Shown: positions 9,848 through 22,420, counted from the stretch's first letter. The stretch: DNA of 36,459 nt from Haplomitrium mnioides (GCA_049999725.1 JBNGIS010020559.1:1-36459); one strand, 5' to 3'. The notes: generated from the sequence alone by a model not told the origin. Program-made: numbers and translations.

Positions 9848-12800
9848 TTTCAGCCAGTGCTTTGGAGCATTCAAGCGGAATTCACGAATTCAGAAGCACC
9901 ATTGGCTATATGTTCCTTTTGAGAGTGTGAAGGCCTCTCAGGAACAGTTGATTACCTCAAACAGCTGATAAGAGCAAGGCGCATGAGTCATGGGAGAGAA
10001 ACAGGATCATGGCGGAGGAGAGGAGGAAGGAGAGCAGTGATCGCCAGCCAGAAGAGGGGCCCATTTTCAAATTCGAAGCAGACCAGCGAGAATCCGTGGG
10101 CCTAAGGAGGATGCGGGGATCGGAGCCTAGGGAGAAGGAACAGAGCAGCCACCCAAGGCGAGGCGATCGCATGAGGAAGAAGAAGGGATCAACAACAAGG
10201 AAGCCTGAAGGCACTCCGAAGAAAGGCAGATCGCGGGGGTCTACAGCGGCCACAAATTGGGAAGTAAGCATCAGGAGCTGACAAGAGGAGGTGAGATCAA
10301 CACGAGGGCAAGCAAGGCCAGGGAAGAGGGACGTCTCGATCTAAGCAAGCAAGAGCAAGCTCTGCAAAGGCCGATCGAATGCTTCATTTGAGTTGGTAAG
10401 TCCTGGCGGAAGAGTGGAGTTCCCAAAAGGTCCCGCGAGATTCCACGGAAACGTGGGATCTCCAGAGCCCTTCGTGGGATTCCATGGGAGACATGGCGGC
10501 ACCAAGAGGCCCGCGGGTCTGCGGACAGGCGCCTCCCTAAGTGGGTAACACTTAACCTGGTTCCGATGCGTCTTACGACGTTGAGAGCCCGGTTAAGAGG
10601 AATCCGTGAGGAACCCAACAAGGGAGCAAGGATGAGGGCCTAAAACAATGACTTATCGCGGGTCTGGCCGAAGGAAAACGGGAGAGTGCCGGAAGGGCGA
10701 TGTATCGAAGATCCAAGAGGGGAAGGAGCGTGGAAGCCAAAGGAGCGACCTAGCGCAGATTCACCAAGAGGAAACACAAAGGAGAGTCGAAAGGCGGACT
10801 GATCACTGATCTGATCGAATAAGAGCGAGTGAAGGCAAAAAGGCGACTTGTCGGCAAACCGGTTCGAACGACGCGCATCAATGATGAAGCAATGACCTAG
10901 CGCAAACTGTCCAACGGGAAGAAAGCTGAGCCAAAAGGGCAATATGACGCCTATCCGGTGGGGGGAAACGAAGGGCACGGCAAAAGCACGATATATCGAC
11001 GAATCGGCGAGCGAGATAAGAACGGCCGAAAAATGAAGCTAACGGTGGTGCGACCAACGGAGGAGCTAGCGGCGCCGAAAGAGTGACCCTTTACTGCTTC
11101 GGCAACTTGGAGGGTGAAAGTTCGATGGGGTGTAGCAGGCGCTCGAAAGTTCGAAAGGGCGAACGGTCCGAAAGGGCCTATTAGTTCTTATAGCAGGCTT
11201 TTGGAAGTGTTAACAAAGATTGCCTCAGGCGCGCGAGTAGTTCTTACTTCGAAGGTTTGTCAAAATGGCGACATCGACACCGTTTTTATTCGGCGAGCAG
11301 AGGAAGTCCGCGGCAGTTCTACGGATGACGTGGCAAGCGTAGGGAGTGTGCGGGAGGCTTCAGAAACGTGGCACGCTGAGGAGCCTGGAGGTGTTTTCGA
11401 AGGTCAACTTTGGAAGAAGGGTCCGCGAGATGGTCCGCCTACCCCTTTGTGGGGCGGCGTCGGACGGCGCTCTTCGGATGACGTGGTGCCTTGGGAAGCG
11501 CGCAAGGGTTCCGTGGGTCAACATCGGAAGGAGGTTAGCGCGACGGTTCGCCTACCCCTTCGCGGGGCGGCGTCGGACGGCGGCCTTCGGAGGACATGGC
11601 GACTCTAAGGACCCCGAGGCAATTCACGGGACACGCGGTGCTAGGAGAGGAGTTCATATGACCTCGGACAACATGCGGGTCAACTACAAAGAGAGAGGTC
11701 AACGCGACGGTCAGCCTACCCCCTGGCAAGGCGGCGTCGGATGGCGGTGCAGCGGACGACATGGCACGAGGAGAGGAAAGAAGCATCTATAGAGGGGATC
11801 TAATGAGATTCCTTGGAGTCGATTCCGTGGGGCACTATGGAACTCGGTTTTGATAGTCTCTTCGGACCTGCTTCTGCGGGAATCTACAGAATCTCTCCCC
11901 GCAAGATTCCTCGGAGCTCTTTGTTCAAGTTACCGTTGACCTTGGGTTTCCTTTGACCAATTGCAGGACACGCGGCGTGCGCTACTTGTCCGTTGCAACG
12001 AGATTAACTGACAAGCGCCACACGTCGTCACCTCCCAGCTCTAGGGAGCTAACAGGATTAACGACCTTTCGTGGAATTGGGCTCGTGAGTTGAGCGCTCG
12101 CGAGGGGAGTATACCTTGGCGACTTTCGAATTCTTCAAGGTTGATGCACGGGCAATTGCTGGAGATATAGCGAGGCACGAGATTCGCGCATGGTAAGGCA
12201 GGGCGATTATTCAGTGAAGGCTACGTGAAGTAGGGGTACTCACTCAAGGAGAATCGAGGGATTTAGAGGAGGACTGGGGGAGACCCAGGTGACCTCATCC
12301 TTGCAGGTGGACCAGGGCGGAGGGTTACTGATACGATAGCTGGAAGGAGTTTTTAGTCGACTGAGAACTAAGGAGAGGCTGCCGAGTAGGGAGCTTGGAG
12401 TTGTCTCGGTGTTTCACGGGCAATTGCGGGGCGTGACAGCGATAGCAAGAAAGGGGAATCGCGCATGGTAAGGCAGGGCGATAATTCAGTGAAGGCTACG
12501 TGAAGCATGGGTACTCGCTCAAGGGGAACCGCGGGATTTAGAGGAGGATTGAGGGGAGACCCATGTGACCTCATCCTTGCATGCGGATCAGGGCGGAGGG
12601 TTACTGATACGATAACTAGAAGGAGTTTTTGGTCGGTTGAGAACTAAGGAGAGGCTGCCAAGTGAGGAGCTTGGAGTCTCTCGGCATTCCCTTGTGCAAG
12701 TGCATCAGCCCAGAGTGTTCGGAGAACACTCTGGTGTGTTATTCTTCAAGTGGAGCTGAGAGGGGGGGGAGGGGCTGTGCGAGTGTCGGTGCACTAGGCG

Positions 12801-13411
12801 TAGTAAGACCCGTCGAGGCTCGAGGGTGGAGAGGGTCGAGTGCCCTCTTGATTTGTTAGATTAGTGGACATCGGATCAGTTGAGCAGACCTTAGGAACAC
12901 ACTTGAAGGGGGAGTCCAATCCCTTGACACAAGTCTGGTATCATGGAGGTGAATGCTCTATGTTCCTGATCCTGTTTGCATAGTTAGGAATTAGTGCAGC
13001 TTGGGATAATTAGGAATAGTTGTATCAGTCCTGTGGCAACCCTGAAAGAGGGAGTCCAGAACTGTTGTGTTGTCCAGTTGTGCAGGTCACCAACACCATT
13101 CTGCCCAAGCACAAATAAGGTGACATGACCTAAGTCATTGGGTCCTAGGAATAAAGAGGAAGAATCACACAAATCACAGTTGGGTGTAATGGATGTGGAC
13201 CTATGAATGGTGGAATGTCTGACTTGAGTGTGTGAAGAAGAAGAGTGAGAAAAGCATACCAAGTCTGTAAGGAGAGGAAGAGTCCTTAAGGTTTGAAAGT
13301 GGTAACTGGCAAGGGGCCATCTCAGAAGAGAACCTAAAAGCCCGTAAAACAGTCCTCCCCTGCCTCGAAACAGGGCCTGAAAAGGTTAAGACCCGAAACA
13401 GGGGAGTGACA
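9848..13411 (+). repeat. 3' LTR of element 1
   Basis: Starts TTTCAGCC (terminal TG decayed to TT) and ends GTGACA; 3564 bp. It has all three GC-rich units (11438, 11551, 11715), the ~229-bp duplication and an intact 25-bp dyad (12710-12734). Compared with the 5' LTR it lacks about 280 bp: 'gagggtgga' near 12830 joins 'tgccctcttg' at 12841, removing the matching 5' LTR segment of about 6730-7011. That segment holds the TATA-like box and the probable transcription start. AATAAA remains at 13150. Confidence 0.92.
12710..12734 (+). promoter_or_regulatory. 25-bp palindromic dyad in U3 (element 1, 3' LTR)
   Basis: CCAGAGTGTT and AACACTCTGG pair perfectly over 10 bp around the centre CGGAG. The flanking 'catcagc' and 'ggtgtgttattcttcaagtgg' are shared with the other LTRs. 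Confidence 0.6.
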
Positions 13412-15261
13412 TCATGTTGCATATTGAACTTGACCACACATCATGTAACATTACATCCAAATTCCAATTGACTTACATTTGATCAATTGATGTTAATCAA
13501 ACGTTTGCTTCGCTCCACGAACATGTTGCATATTGAACTTGACCACACCTCGTGTCGCATTACACACAAATTCAACCTGAATTACATTTGATGAGTTTAT
13601 GTTGATCAAATGATTGCTTGGCTTCATAAACATGCTACATGTTGAACTTGACAACACCTCATGTAACATTGCACACCAATTCCTATTAAACTACATTTGA
13701 TTAGTTGATGTTGATCAAATGATTGCTTGGCTTCATGAACATATTACATATTGAACTTAACCACACATCGTGAAACATTACATATAAATTCCAATTGATT
13801 AGACTTGATAAGTTGATGTTGATCAAATGTTTGCTTAACTCCATGAACATGTTACATATTGAACTGGAGCACACCTTGTCACTACACACAAATTCCAATT
13901 GAATTACATTTGATAAATTGATATTGATCAAATGTTTGCTTTGCTCCACAAACATGTTACATACTGAACTTGACTACACCTCGTGTAGCATTACACACAA
14001 ATTCCAATTGAATTATATTTGATAAATTGATGTTGATTAAATGTTTGCTTCGCTCTACGAACATGTTACATATTGAACTTCACCACATCTTGTATAGTAT
14101 TACACACAAATTCCAATTGAATTACATTTGATAAGTTGATGTTGATCAAATGTTTGCTTCGCTCTACAAACATGCTACATTTCAAACTTACACACACAAA
14201 TTCCAATTGAATTACATTTGATAAGTTGATGTTGATCAAATATTTTCTTAACTCCACAAACATGGAACATATTGAACTTGACCACACCTCGTATAGTATT
14301 ACACACAAATTCCAATTGAATTACATTGGATGAGTTGATGTTGATGAAATGTTTGCTTTGCCCATGAACGTGTTACATATTGAACTTGACCAAACCCTGT
14401 GTAGCACTACATACAAATTCCAAATGAATTACATTTGATAAGTTGATGTTGATCAAATGTTTGCTTTGCTCGACAAATATGCTACATATTGAATTTGACC
14501 ATACCTCATGTAGCATTACTCACAAATTCCAATTGAATTACATTTGATAAGTTGATGTTGATCAAATGTTTGCTTCACTCTATGAACATGTTACATATTG
14601 AACTTCACCACACTTCAGGTAGCATTACACCAAAAGTCCAATTGAATTTCTTTTGAAAATTTAATGTTGATCAAATGTTTGCTTTGCTCGAGGTACATGT
14701 TACATATTAAACTTGATCACACCTCATATAGCACTACACACAAATTCGAATTGAAGAACATTTGATAAGTTGGTAATGATGGAATGTTTGTTTCGCTCCA
14801 CGACCATGTTACATGTTCATCAATTGTTTGCTTTGCTCCATGAACATGTTGCATATTGAACTTGACTACAACTTGTGTAGCATTACACACACATGCCAAT
14901 TGAATTACATTTGACAAGTTAATATTGATCAAATGTTTGATTTGCTTCACAAGCATGTTACATATTGAACTTAACTACACCTTCTCTAGCACTACACACA
15001 AATTCCAATTGAATTACGCTTGATAAGTTGATGTTGATCAAATGTTGGCTTCACTCTAGCAACATGTTACATATTGAATTTCACCACACCTCATGTAGTG
15101 CTACACACAAACTCCAATTGAATTACATTTGATAAGATGATGTTGATAAAGTGTTTGCTTTGCTCCACAAACATTCTCCATATTGAACTTGACCGCACCT
15201 TGTATAGAAATGCACACAAATTCCAATCAAATTACATTTGATCAATTGATGATAATCAAAT
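13412..15261. repeat. 109-bp satellite array, block B
   Basis: About 17 monomers of the satellite seen at 3605, resuming exactly in phase after element 1 (TCATG, 13412-13416, is the right target duplication). Monomers differ mostly by point changes. Irregular ones are a unit with an internal deletion of about 20-25 bp near 14165-14205 and a very short unit near 14805-14845. Reverse-strand ORFs with repeated ININLSNVIQLEF are by-products of the monomer and not genes. The block ends in the target site CAAAT of the next LTR. Confidence 0.93.
15257..15261. repeat. target-site duplication, left copy (solo LTR 15262)
   Basis: CAAAT precedes TGTCAGCC and is repeated exactly at 19070-19074. It corresponds to satellite monomer positions 86-90, counted from CATGT. 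Confidence 0.9.
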
Positions 15262-16819
15262 TGTCAGCCGGTAGTTTGGAGCACTAAAGCTAAATGCACG
15301 AAATCAGAAGCACCACTGGCAATATATCCCCTTTGCGAGTGTGAAGGCCTCTCAGGAATAGCTGATTACCTCAAACAGCTGATAAGAGCAGGGCGCATGA
15401 GTCTTGGGAGGGAAACAGGATCATGGCGGAGGAGAGGAGGAAGGAAAGCAGTGATCGCCAGCTAGGGGAGGGGCCCCATTTTCAAATTCGAAGCAGGCCA
15501 GCAAGAATCCGTGGGCCTAAGGAGGATGCGAGGATCGGAGTCTGGGGAGAAGGAACAGAGCAGCCACTCATGGCGAAGTGATCGCAGGAGGAAGAAGAAG
15601 GGATCAACAACAAGGAAGCCCGAAGGCACTCCGAAGAAAGGCAGATCGCGGGGGTCCTACAGCGGCCACAAATCGGGAAGTAAGCATCAAGAGCTAACAA
15701 GAGGAGGCGATATCGTCACGAGGGCAAGCAAGGCCAGGGAAGAGGGACGCCTCGATCCCGCAAGCCCTGCAGAGGCCGATCGAACGATCCATTCGAGTCG
15801 GTAAGTCCTGGCGAAAGAGTGGAGTCCCCGAAAGGTCCCGCGAGATTCCATGGAAATGTGGCGTCTCCAGAGCCTTCGTGGGATTCCATGGACGACGTGG
15901 CAGCACCAGGAGGCCTGCGGATCTGCGGACAGGCGCCTCCCTAAGTGGGGAGCCCACTTAACTTGGTTCCGATCCGTCTTACGACGTGGGGAGCTCGGTT
16001 AAGAGGGATCCGCGAGGAACCCAACAAGGGAGCAAGGAAAGGGGCTCGAAACATTGACTTATCACAGGTCTGGCCGAAGGAAATCGGGAGAGTGCTGGAA
16101 GGGCGATCTATCGAAGATCAGAGAGGAGGAGGAGCGCGGAAGCAGAAGGGGCGACACAACGCAGATTCGCCAAGAGGAAACACAGAGGAGAGCCGAAAGG
16201 GGGACTGATCACTGGTCTGATCGAGTAAGAGTGAGTGAAGGTGAAAAGGCAACTTGTTGGCGAACCGGTTCGAACGACGCGCATTAGTGGCAAAGCAGTG
16301 ACCCAGCGCAAACCGTCCAATGGGAAGAAGGCTGAGCCAGAATGGCGATATTGCGCCTATCCGGTGGGGGAAACGAAGGGCGCGGCGAAAGCACGATATA
16401 TCGGCGAGCGAGATGAGAGCGGCCGAAAAACAAAGCTAACACTGGTGCGACTAACGGAGGAGCTACCGGCGTCAAAAGGGTGACCCTTCGCTGCTTCGAC
16501 AACCTGGAGGGTGAAAGTTCAACGGGATGCAACAGGTGTCCGAAAGTTTGAAAGTGCGAACGGTCCGAAAGGGCCTAGTAGTTCTTATAGCGAGCTTTCG
16601 GAAGTGTTAACGAAGATAGCCTCAGGCACGCGAGTAGTTCTTACTTCGAAGGTATATCGAAACGGCAATATCAACACCGTTCTTATTCGGCGAGCAAGGG
16701 AATTCCGCAGCAGTTCTATAGATGACGTGGCGAGCACAGGGAGTCCTCGGGAGGCTTCGGAAACGTGGCGCGCTGAGGAGCCAAGAGGTGTTTCGGAAGG
16801 TCAACTTTGGAAGAAGGGT

Positions 16820-17150
16820 CCACACGACGGTCCGCCTACCCCTTTGTGGGGCGGCGTCGGACGGCGCCCTTCGGATGACGTGGCGCCTTGGAAAGCGTGC
16901 AAGGGTTCCGTGGGTCAACATCGGAAGGAGGTCAGCGGGATGGTCCGCCTACCCCTTTGCGGGGCGGCGTCGGACGGTGGCCTTCGGAGGACGTGGCAAC
17001 TCCAAGGACCCCGAGGCAATTCACGGGACACGCGGCATAAGGAGAGGAGTTCACTTGACCTTGGGCACAGTGCGGGTCAACTACGGAGGGAGAGGATAGC
17101 GCGACGGTCAGCCTACCCCCTTGCGGAGTGGCGTCAGATGGCGGTGGAGC
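16820..17150 (+). repeat. GC-rich CCTACCCC triple repeat (solo LTR 15262)
   Basis: Three units sit at 16835, 16948 and 17112, with spacings of 113 and 164 bp. The same spacings occur in the 3' LTR of element 1 and in the 5' LTR of element 2. Confidence 0.75.
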
Positions 17151-18097
17151 GGATGACGTGGCGCAAGGAGAAGAAAGAAGCATCTGCAAGGGGATCTAAG
17201 GAGATTCCTTGGAGTCAATTCCATGGGGCACTACGGAACTCGGTTCCAAAGCGCCTCTTCGGACTTGCTCCTGCGGGAATCTGCAGAATCTCTTCCCGCA
17301 AGATTCCTCGGGGCTCCTCGTCGAAGTTACTGTTTGCATTGGCTTTTCTTCGACCAACTGTTGGACACGCTGCGCTTTCTCCCATCCCGTAGTAACGTGA
17401 TTACCTAACAGTGAAGCCACGCGTCGTTGTCCCCTGTTGTAAGCTAACGGCAATAACGACTATTCATCGGATCGAGCGTCGAGGGGCAGCACGCGAGGGG
17501 AGTATACATCGTTTCCCTTCGAATTCTTCCGGGTTGATGCACAGGAAATCTCAGAGCGCGAGGCGATTGCATGCAAAGGGGAATCGCAACGATGGGGGCT
17601 GGAGTTTGAATTCACTAACAAGACAACGTGAAGGAGAGTTACTCGCTCAATGGGAACCAAGGGATTTAGAGGAAGACTGGGGGGAGACCCAGGTGACCTC
17701 ATCATTGCAGGCGGACCAGGGCGGAGGGGTTACTGATACGGGGTCTTGATTGTATTCTAGTCAGCTAAGACTTCGAGAGAGGCCACCATAGGAGGACTTG
17801 GGGTCGTCTTTGCATTCTCTGTATAGAAGCATCACGACTTGAGGACAAGGAAACCGCAACGAGGGGCGGCTGGAGTGGGAATTCAGTGAGGAACTACGTG
17901 AAGCAGGGGTACTAGCTCTAGGGGGCCAGGGGGATTTAGAGGAGGACTGGGGGGAGACCTCATCCTTGCCGATGGACCAGAGCGGAGGGTTACTAATACG
18001 ATAGTTCGAAGGGATTCCGGCCAGTTATAACTTCGGGAGAGGCCGCCAAGTGAGGAGCTTGGGGTTGTCTCTGCCATCCTTGTGTGTGAGCATCAGC

Positions 18098-18122
18098 CCA
18101 GAGTGTTCTGAGGACACTCTGG
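18098..18122 (+). promoter_or_regulatory. 25-bp palindromic dyad in U3 (solo LTR 15262)
   Basis: CCAGAGTGTTC and GGACACTCTGG around a 3-bp centre. One G-T type position sits in the stem and the rest pairs. Confidence 0.6.
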
Positions 18123-19069
18123 TGTGTTATTCTTCAAGTGGAGCTGAGAGGGGGGGCTGTGCTAGTGCCGGTGCACTGCATAGTAGAACTCATCAAGGCT
18201 CAAGGGTAGAGTAGGCTACCTGCATCTAGTAAAGTTGTCTTCCAAAGGTGGAAGTAAAAGAAACTCTCTTCTTAGCTTGAGGAAGTAAAAGCAGGGCTTC
18301 TCGCCATGGAAGTTAAAAAACTATCTGGAGAGGAGGGTGTGTGGGTTGCTGGGCTGCATTTGTAAGGCAGTGGGATTCACAAGGGAAGTATAATTCAGTT
18401 AGAATTCTAGAATGCCTTCAAGGACTCTGTTTTCTCTTGCATATATTGTACATAAGTGTTGTCCATATATGTGTAGTTAGATTTCCTTTCTGCATGTGTG
18501 TCCTCTTGATTTGTTAGATTAGTGGACATCGGATCAGTTGAGCAGACCCTGGGAACACACTTGAAGGGGGAGTCCAATCCCTTGACACAAGTCTGGTATC
18601 CTGGGGGTGAATGCTCTCTGTTCCTGATCTGTTTGCATAGTTAGGAATTAGTGCAGCTTAGGATAGTTAGGATAATCTAGTTCAACTCTGTGACAACTCT
18701 GAGAGGGGGAGTCCAGCCTTTTGTAGTGTTCAACCGTGCAGGTTACCAGCACCATTATGCCCAAGCACAAATAAGGTGGCAGGGCCTAAGTCATTGGGTC
18801 CTAGGAATAAAGAGGAAGAATCACACAAATCATAGTTGGGTGTAAATGAATGTGGACCTGTGTATGGTTGAATGTCTTACTTAAGTGTGAGAAGAAGAAG
18901 AGTGAGAGAAGCATACCAGGCCTGTAAGGAGAGGAAGAGTCCTTAAGGTCTGAAAGTGGTAGCTGGCAAGGGGCCATCTCTGAAAAGAACTTGAAAGCCC
19001 GTAAAACACGTCCTCCCCTGCCTCGAAACATGGCCTGAAAAGGTTAAGACCAGAAACAGGAGAGCGACA

Positions 19070-19793
19070 CAAATGTTTTCTTCGCTCCATGAACATGCTA
19101 CATATTGAACTTGACGACACCTCGTGTAGCATTACACACAAATTTCAATTGAATTACATTTGACAAGTTAATGTTAATCAAATGTTTGCTTTGCTCCACG
19201 AACATGTTATATATTGAACTTGACCACACCTCATGTAACATTACACACAAATTCCAACTGAAATACATTTGATAAGTTGATGTTGATCAAATTTTTGCTT
19301 TACTCGATGAACATGTTAGATATTGAACTTGACCACACATCGTATAGTATTAGTCACAAATTCCAATTGAATTACATTTGATAAGTTGATGTTGATCAAA
19401 TGTTTTCTATGCTCTACAAACATGTTGCATATTGAACTTGATCACACCTCGTGTAGCATTACACATAAATTCCAATTGAATTACATTTGATAAAATGATG
19501 TTGATCAAATAATTTCTTAGCTCTACGAACATGTTGCATATTGAACTTCACCACACCTCATGTAGTATTACACACAAATTCCAATTTGAGGTGTAGCATT
19601 ACACACAAATTCCAATTGAATTATGTTTGATAAGTTAATGTTGATCAAATGTTTGCTTCGCTCCACGAATATGTTATATACCACACCTTGTATAGCATTA
19701 GATATAAATTCCAACTGAATTACATTTGATAAGTTAATGTTGATCAAATGATTACTTTACTCCACGAACATGTTTCATATTGAACTCGACTAT
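19070..19793. repeat. 109-bp satellite array, block C
   Basis: About 6.6 monomers, starting with the right target duplication CAAAT and in phase with block B. Around 19585-19605 a partial unit of about 34 bp is inserted between two 'cacacaaattcc' boxes. Near 19676-19683 a monomer has lost about 11 bp ('ttgaacttgac'). Both look like unequal-exchange or slippage scars. The block ends at ACTAT (19789-19793). Confidence 0.92.
19789..19793. repeat. target-site duplication, left copy (solo LTR 19794), decayed
   Basis: ACTAT on the left and ACCAC on the right (23377-23381) both align to satellite positions 21-25, where the consensus is ACCAC. The left copy differs by two C-to-T changes. Confidence 0.65.
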
Positions 19794-20619
19794 TGTCATC
19801 TAGTAAATTGGGATGCAAATACAAATTTTTGCCTTACAGAAGCAGCGTCGACACAATTCCGCTTTGGTAAGTGTAAGGGCGCCTCGGGAGCAATAGAGAT
19901 CCTTCAATTTGCAAGTAAGAACATGGCGCATGAATCCTGGAAGGAAAACGGGATCATGGCGGAAGAAGAGAAGGAGGCAATGATCACCAGCCAAGGGAGG
20001 GGTACCACTAAAAAATCCGAATTGGGCAAGTGAGAACCAGTGGGTCTCATGGGGATGCGGGGATCAAAGCCGAGCGGGGAAGAAGGTAACGCCCACCCAA
20101 GGCGAAGGGATGGGAGGAGGAAGAGCGGATCTACAACACAGAAACCCGAAGGCATTCAAGGGAGAGAGAGATCACGGACATTGCCTACAGCTACCACACA
20201 TCACGAGCGAGGATCATGGAAGGAAGGAGGAGTCGGGATCGTCGCAAGGGCAAGCTAGGCCAAGGAGCGGTGGACGCCTCGATCTCGCAAGCGTGAGTGC
20301 GCTCTACAAGGGTCCGATCCTTCTCTTCGAATCCGCAGAACTTCGCGGAAACGTGGAGTCGTCTAAGGGCTCCGAAGGATTCCACAGAAATGTGGCATCT
20401 CCAGAGCATTTCAGGGGATTCCACGGATGATGTGGCGGCTCTAAGAAGCCCAAGGATCTTCACGGGAAGTGGCGGGGCCCAGAAAACTCAATGGAATTGC
20501 ACTTCTCTAAGTGGGGAACCCGGTTAAGTGGGTTTCGAGCCGTCTTCCAATACGAGGGGCCCGCTTAACAGGGATCCGTTGAGAGGCCCAACCGAGGAGC
20601 AAGGAGGGATCACCCGAAA

Positions 20620-21090
20620 AGGCGATCTATCGTGGGTCCGGTCAAAGAAGAACCAAATAGTGTCGAAGGGATGACTTAGCGCGGATCCGACTAGAGGAGA
20701 ACCGAGGAAGCCAAAGGGGTGACCTAGCGTAGATCCGATCGGAGGAGAACTAGAGGAGAGCCGAAAGGGGGATGAATCACCGGTCCGGTCAGACAAAGAG
20801 CAAGTAAAGGCGAAAAAGCAACCTATCGACAATCCGGTCAAATGAAGAGCAGCAGTACCAGAAAAGTGATCCCTCGCAATTCACCCAACGGGAAGAACGA
20901 GATGAGCCAGAAGGGCGATATGTCGACAATCCAACTAGGAGAGAGGAAGGATGCACCGAAAAGGCAATTTATCGAAGAACCGGAGAGCAAGGTGGGATCG
21001 GTTGGAAAGGCGATCTAGCGTAGAACTGACCAGAGGAAGAAGCAAGCAACGCCAAAAAGATGACCTATCGCAGATTCGGCAAGACAAGTG
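20620..21090 (+). repeat. ~50-bp degenerate tandem repeats in U3 (solo LTR 19794)
   Basis: About ten units carry cores such as 'ggcgatctatcgtgg', 'ggatgacttagcgcgg' and 'ggtgacctagcgtag', each followed by 'gatccg'-like and 'gaggagaacc'-like segments. This is the longest version of the block in the window. Confidence 0.7.
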
Positions 21091-22395
21091 AGAAAGTTCG
21101 ACGGGGTATGGTCGCGATGTTCAAAAGTTTGACAAAGGAGGTGGTTGGTTCTGGGAGCTCTTTGTCATTCTTACAACAAGCGGGGTGACAACTTAGCAAA
21201 GGGAGCATCGAGCGCGTGTTGTTCTTATGACGAGGGAATTCCAAAATGGTGACATTGGCACAGTTCTTACTCGGCGAGGGAAGGTTTTACGGATGATGTG
21301 GCACCCACAGAAGGTCAGTGAATCAACCTCGGAAGAAGGTCAAACCAACGATCTGCCTACCCCTTTGCCATGCGACGTCGGACGACGCCCTTTGGATGAT
21401 GTGATGCCTTGAGAAGCTTGGAGGAGTTCCGCAGGTCAACTTCGGAAGGAGGTCAACGCGATGGTCTGCCTACCCCTTTGCAAGGCGGCGTCGAACAGCG
21501 CTCTTTGGATGATGTGGCGACCTCGGAAGCCTCGAGTAAGTCAATGGACACGCGGCAGCAGGTGGGAGCCTATCAAGCCTCGGGCCAAGAGCATGTCAAC
21601 TTTGAAAGAAGGAATCAGCGCGACGGTCCGCCTACCCCTTTGCGAGGCGAAGTCGAATGGCGGGGCCTCAGATGATGTGGTGCTCAGAGGAGTCTCGTGG
21701 AATATTCGAGTGAATCTGCAGAGATTCCGTGGACTAAGGTCCGCGAGGCACTTTGGAACTCCGTTCCGAGGAACCCTTCGGACTTGGTTCTACGGGAATC
21801 TATGGAATCTCAACCCGCAAGATTCCTCGGACTCCCTGTAGAGTTACCGTTGTACTTGGCGTTTCTCGACCAACCGAAAGGACACATGGCGCGCTCTTCT
21901 TTTTCGTTGTAATAGGAATAACGACCTCATGGGACACGCGTCGCCAACTCCCATTCCGGGCCAACGAGATCAATGACTTTTCAACGGGAATGGCTCGAGG
22001 GATCAGTGCGCGCTTGAGGGGTATACATTGGAGGCCTCCGATTTTGTTTGGGTTGATGTACGAGCGATCTAAGGACACGACAGCAACCTCAAGATAGGGA
22101 AATCACAACGAGGTAGGGCAAGAGGAAGAATTCAATGAGAAGCTACGTGAAGCGGGTGGACTAGCTCTGGAGGCAAGCGGGGGCTCAGAGGTAGACTAGA
22201 GGGGCATTGAGAATCGCTAAGTGAGGAGCTCTAGAGGCTCGAGCGATCCAGGTGAACTCGTCCCTATGAGTGGACCAGAGCGGAGGTGGACCAATACGTG
22301 AGCTAGAAGGGATTCTAGCCAGCTGAGAATTTGGGAGAGCTTGCCAAGTGAAGAGCTTGAGGTCATCTCTGCATTCCCTGTGCAAGAGCATCAAC

Positions 22396-22420
22396 CCAGA
22401 GTGTTCAAAGTACACTCTGG
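22396..22420 (+). promoter_or_regulatory. 25-bp palindromic dyad in U3 (solo LTR 19794)
   Basis: CCAGAGTGT and ACACTCTGG pair perfectly over 9 bp around the 7-bp centre TCAAAGT. The centre differs from other copies while the arms are unchanged. Confidence 0.6.

Larger units (their letters stand above)
3894..13411 (+). mobile_element. non-autonomous Ty3/gypsy LTR retrotransposon (element 1), gag-only
   Basis: A 9.5-kb element with two LTRs, a primer-binding site, a gag region and a polypurine tract. Its internal region is only 2265 bp, against 5841 bp in element 2. About 3.6 kb covering protease, reverse transcriptase, RNase H and nearly all of integrase is missing. Sequence matching element 2 near 30905 joins directly to sequence matching element 2 near 34500, around 9610-9615. 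It sits within the 109-bp satellite with a near-perfect 5-bp target duplication. It would have needed enzymes from a full copy to move. Two elements with this gag are present in the window. Confidence 0.9.
15262..19069 (+). mobile_element. solo LTR of the same Ty3/gypsy family
   Basis: 3808 bp, TGTCAGCC...GCGACA, flanked by perfect CAAAT duplications within satellite. No internal region is present, so it is the product of LTR-LTR recombination (or loss) after insertion. Landmarks are the ~50-bp repeats (16050-16410), three GC-rich units (16835, 16948, 17112), two copies of the 'caggcggaccagggcggagg'-type segment about 267 bp apart (near 17705 and 17970), the dyad (18098-18122) and AATAAA (18806). 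The TATA equivalent is TACATAAG (about 18449). A 293-codon frame from 16511 crosses the GC-rich repeats; it is not conserved in other copies and is unlikely to be a gene. Confidence 0.92.

Noticed and set aside
13701-14956. Repeated reverse-strand ORFs with ININLSNVIQLEF
   Set aside because: They are translations of the 109-bp satellite. Stops and frame changes vary from monomer to monomer and there is no start context.
13412-15261. CENP-B-box-like site in the satellite ('ttcgctccacgaaca')
   Set aside because: It matches only the first part of the box; the CGGG end is missing in all monomers I read, and plants lack a clear CENP-B system.
16511-17392. 293-codon open frame inside the solo LTR
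   Set aside because: It runs through the GC-rich repeat blocks, is not kept at this length in the other four LTRs, and has no recognisable domain. GC-rich repeats open several frames on both strands here.
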